A DNA stretch of 64,000 nt, taken from Ilumatobacteraceae bacterium (GTDB lineage: Bacteria > Actinomycetota > Acidimicrobiia > Acidimicrobiales > Ilumatobacteraceae). The DNA lies in assembly GCA_013213745.1 (NCBI GenBank), contig JABSQH010000125.1, positions 33,964-97,963 on the forward strand, given 5' to 3'. The notes under the pieces were generated by a model. The model saw only the letters and a list, made by a program, of their open reading frames with translations, was not told the DNA's origin and made no database searches. This document shows positions 63,361 to 64,000 of this stretch, piece after piece. Position numbers and translations under genes: made by a program. Positions within the stretch are counted from its first letter, which is position 1; each line of letters starts with the position of its first letter.

Positions 63361-63827
63361 CCGGTCGGCGCGACGTCAACGTTGCCATCGAGATCGACGC
63401 ACCGCCCACCGAGGTGTGGCGTGTGGTCGAACCGATCGAGTCGCATTCGGAATGGATGTCGGACGCCGCGGCGATTCACTTCGAGTCGGAGCAGACGCGC
63501 GGCGTCGGCACGACCTTCGTGGCCGACACGCGTATCGGGCCGGTTCGCCTGAGCGACCGAATGGAGGTCACCGACTGGGTGCCGGTCGACAACGACACGT
63601 CGACCGGACGCATGGGTGTCACCCACTCCGGCATCGTCACCGGCACCGGGATGTTCACCATCGAGCCGCTCGACGGCGGCACACGCACTCGATTCTCGTG
63701 GTCTGAGCAGCTGGACTTTCCGTGGTACTTCGCTGGCCGACTGGGCGAGCGCATCGGCGGTCGTGCGGTGCTCGGTCCGATCTGGCGGCGTAACCTGACG
63801 CGGCTCAAGCAACTCGTGGAGTCGTAG
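63357..63827 (+). CDS. SRPBCC-family protein
   Basis: A 156-residue START/SRPBCC-fold protein (polyketide cyclase/dehydrase type) with VAIEIDAPPTEVWRVVEPIES at 9-29 split as VAIEIDAPPTEVW and VVEPIES, a basic C-terminal helix and no catalytic motif. Such proteins bind hydrophobic ligands. It is coupled to galT by ATGA overlap, but a functional link to galactose metabolism is not known. Confidence 0.82.
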   Translation: MTGRRDVNVAIEIDAPPTEVWRVVEPIESHSEWMSDAAAIHFESEQTRGVGTTFVADTRIGPVRLSDRMEVTDWVPVDNDTSTGRMGVTHSGIVTGTGMFTIEPLDGGTRTRFSWSEQLDFPWYFAGRLGERIGGRAVLGPIWRRNLTRLKQLVES

Positions 63828-64000
63828 CTCGGTCCGGCCGCGTTCGCCGATCGCCGATCCGGGACGAGCGCGTCCTCAGCGGTTCACTCGCCGCCACACA
63901 TGATGTCGCCCGCCGGCCGTTCAAGTGTCGTCGGAACTCGTCGAGTGCGGAGGTGGCGCACTGGTGGGCGGGTTCTTGCGAAGTGTTGTACGCAGTGTGA

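Noticed and set aside
63828..64000. A partial gene at the right edge.
   Set aside because: No convincing frame or motif in either strand over the remaining 173 bases.

Overview
The window is a GC-rich actinobacterial chromosome segment. Gene content and neighbourhoods fit the class Acidimicrobiia (an Ilumatobacter-like marine or soil aerobe). That assignment is inference from recognised families, not from a database match. Coding density is high, many starts are GTG, and ATGA/GTGA stop-start overlaps are frequent. I see no insertion sequence, prophage or CRISPR array.

Layout. (1) 68-640: an FtsB/DivIC-like divisome gene. (2) 787-17206: a scattered molybdenum-hydroxylase set of the form II CoxL type. 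The large subunit is at 787, the FeS and FAD subunits at 7631-8916, and maturation genes at 11647-14847 and 15927-17206 (MoxR ATPase, VWA protein, two XdhC-type proteins, a MobA-like nucleotidyltransferase, CoxG). Interleaved are an HD-domain protein, a DrrAB-like ABC exporter, an HAD phosphatase, an SDR, a GlgX-type debranching enzyme and an NlpC/P60 hydrolase. (3) 17275-18871: DUF501, a Ppx/GppA-like remnant and a GNAT acetyltransferase. The first two normally sit right beside ftsB in actinobacteria. (4) 18898-23834: a small basic protein, a broken LPETG surface-protein gene, two crotonase-family genes and an SGNH hydrolase. (5) 24016-36223: a BMP-type nucleoside ABC importer followed by a cupredoxin lipoprotein, a PhyH-like oxygenase, adenosine deaminase, uracil phosphoribosyltransferase, a phosphohexo/pentomutase and an adenosine-kinase-like PfkB protein. 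Together these look like an uptake and salvage module. (6) 36259-43855: M1 aminopeptidase, a DUF4397 surface protein with a class F sortase, a methyltransferase, an alkyl-sulfatase-like MBL protein and a DUF1254/DUF1214 protein. (7) 43864-50237: tRNA-Ala(CGC) with a duplicated 3' end, a SepX/GlpR-like membrane protein, moaC, a DinB-like protein, moaA, a moeA/glp gene, a DUF1089-type protein and galU. (8) 50333-53096: an FmdB-like protein without its cysteines, a SAF protein, UppP and a PHP phosphoesterase. (9) 53238-63827: an acyl-CoA synthetase, a second broken exported protein, the TldD/PmbA protease pair, an FlK-like thioesterase, a ThDP enzyme, a PAP2 protein, GalT and an SRPBCC protein.

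How the parts relate. Molybdenum cofactor genes (moaC, moaA, moeA-like) are in the same window as a molybdenum hydroxylase and its XdhC/MobA/CoxG maturation set. A DUF4397 cell-surface protein is adjacent to a sortase, and the broken LPETG gene would have been a sortase substrate. The nucleoside importer lies upstream of the salvage enzymes.

The least explained content is non-coding. There is a 29-39 bp palindrome found four times just after stop codons, and a 35 bp REP-like element found five times, twice as inverted pairs between convergent genes. There is also a 40-48 bp hairpin family, a 45 bp direct repeat and the tRNA 3'-end duplication. Bases 1-67 and 63828-64000 hold nothing I can support.
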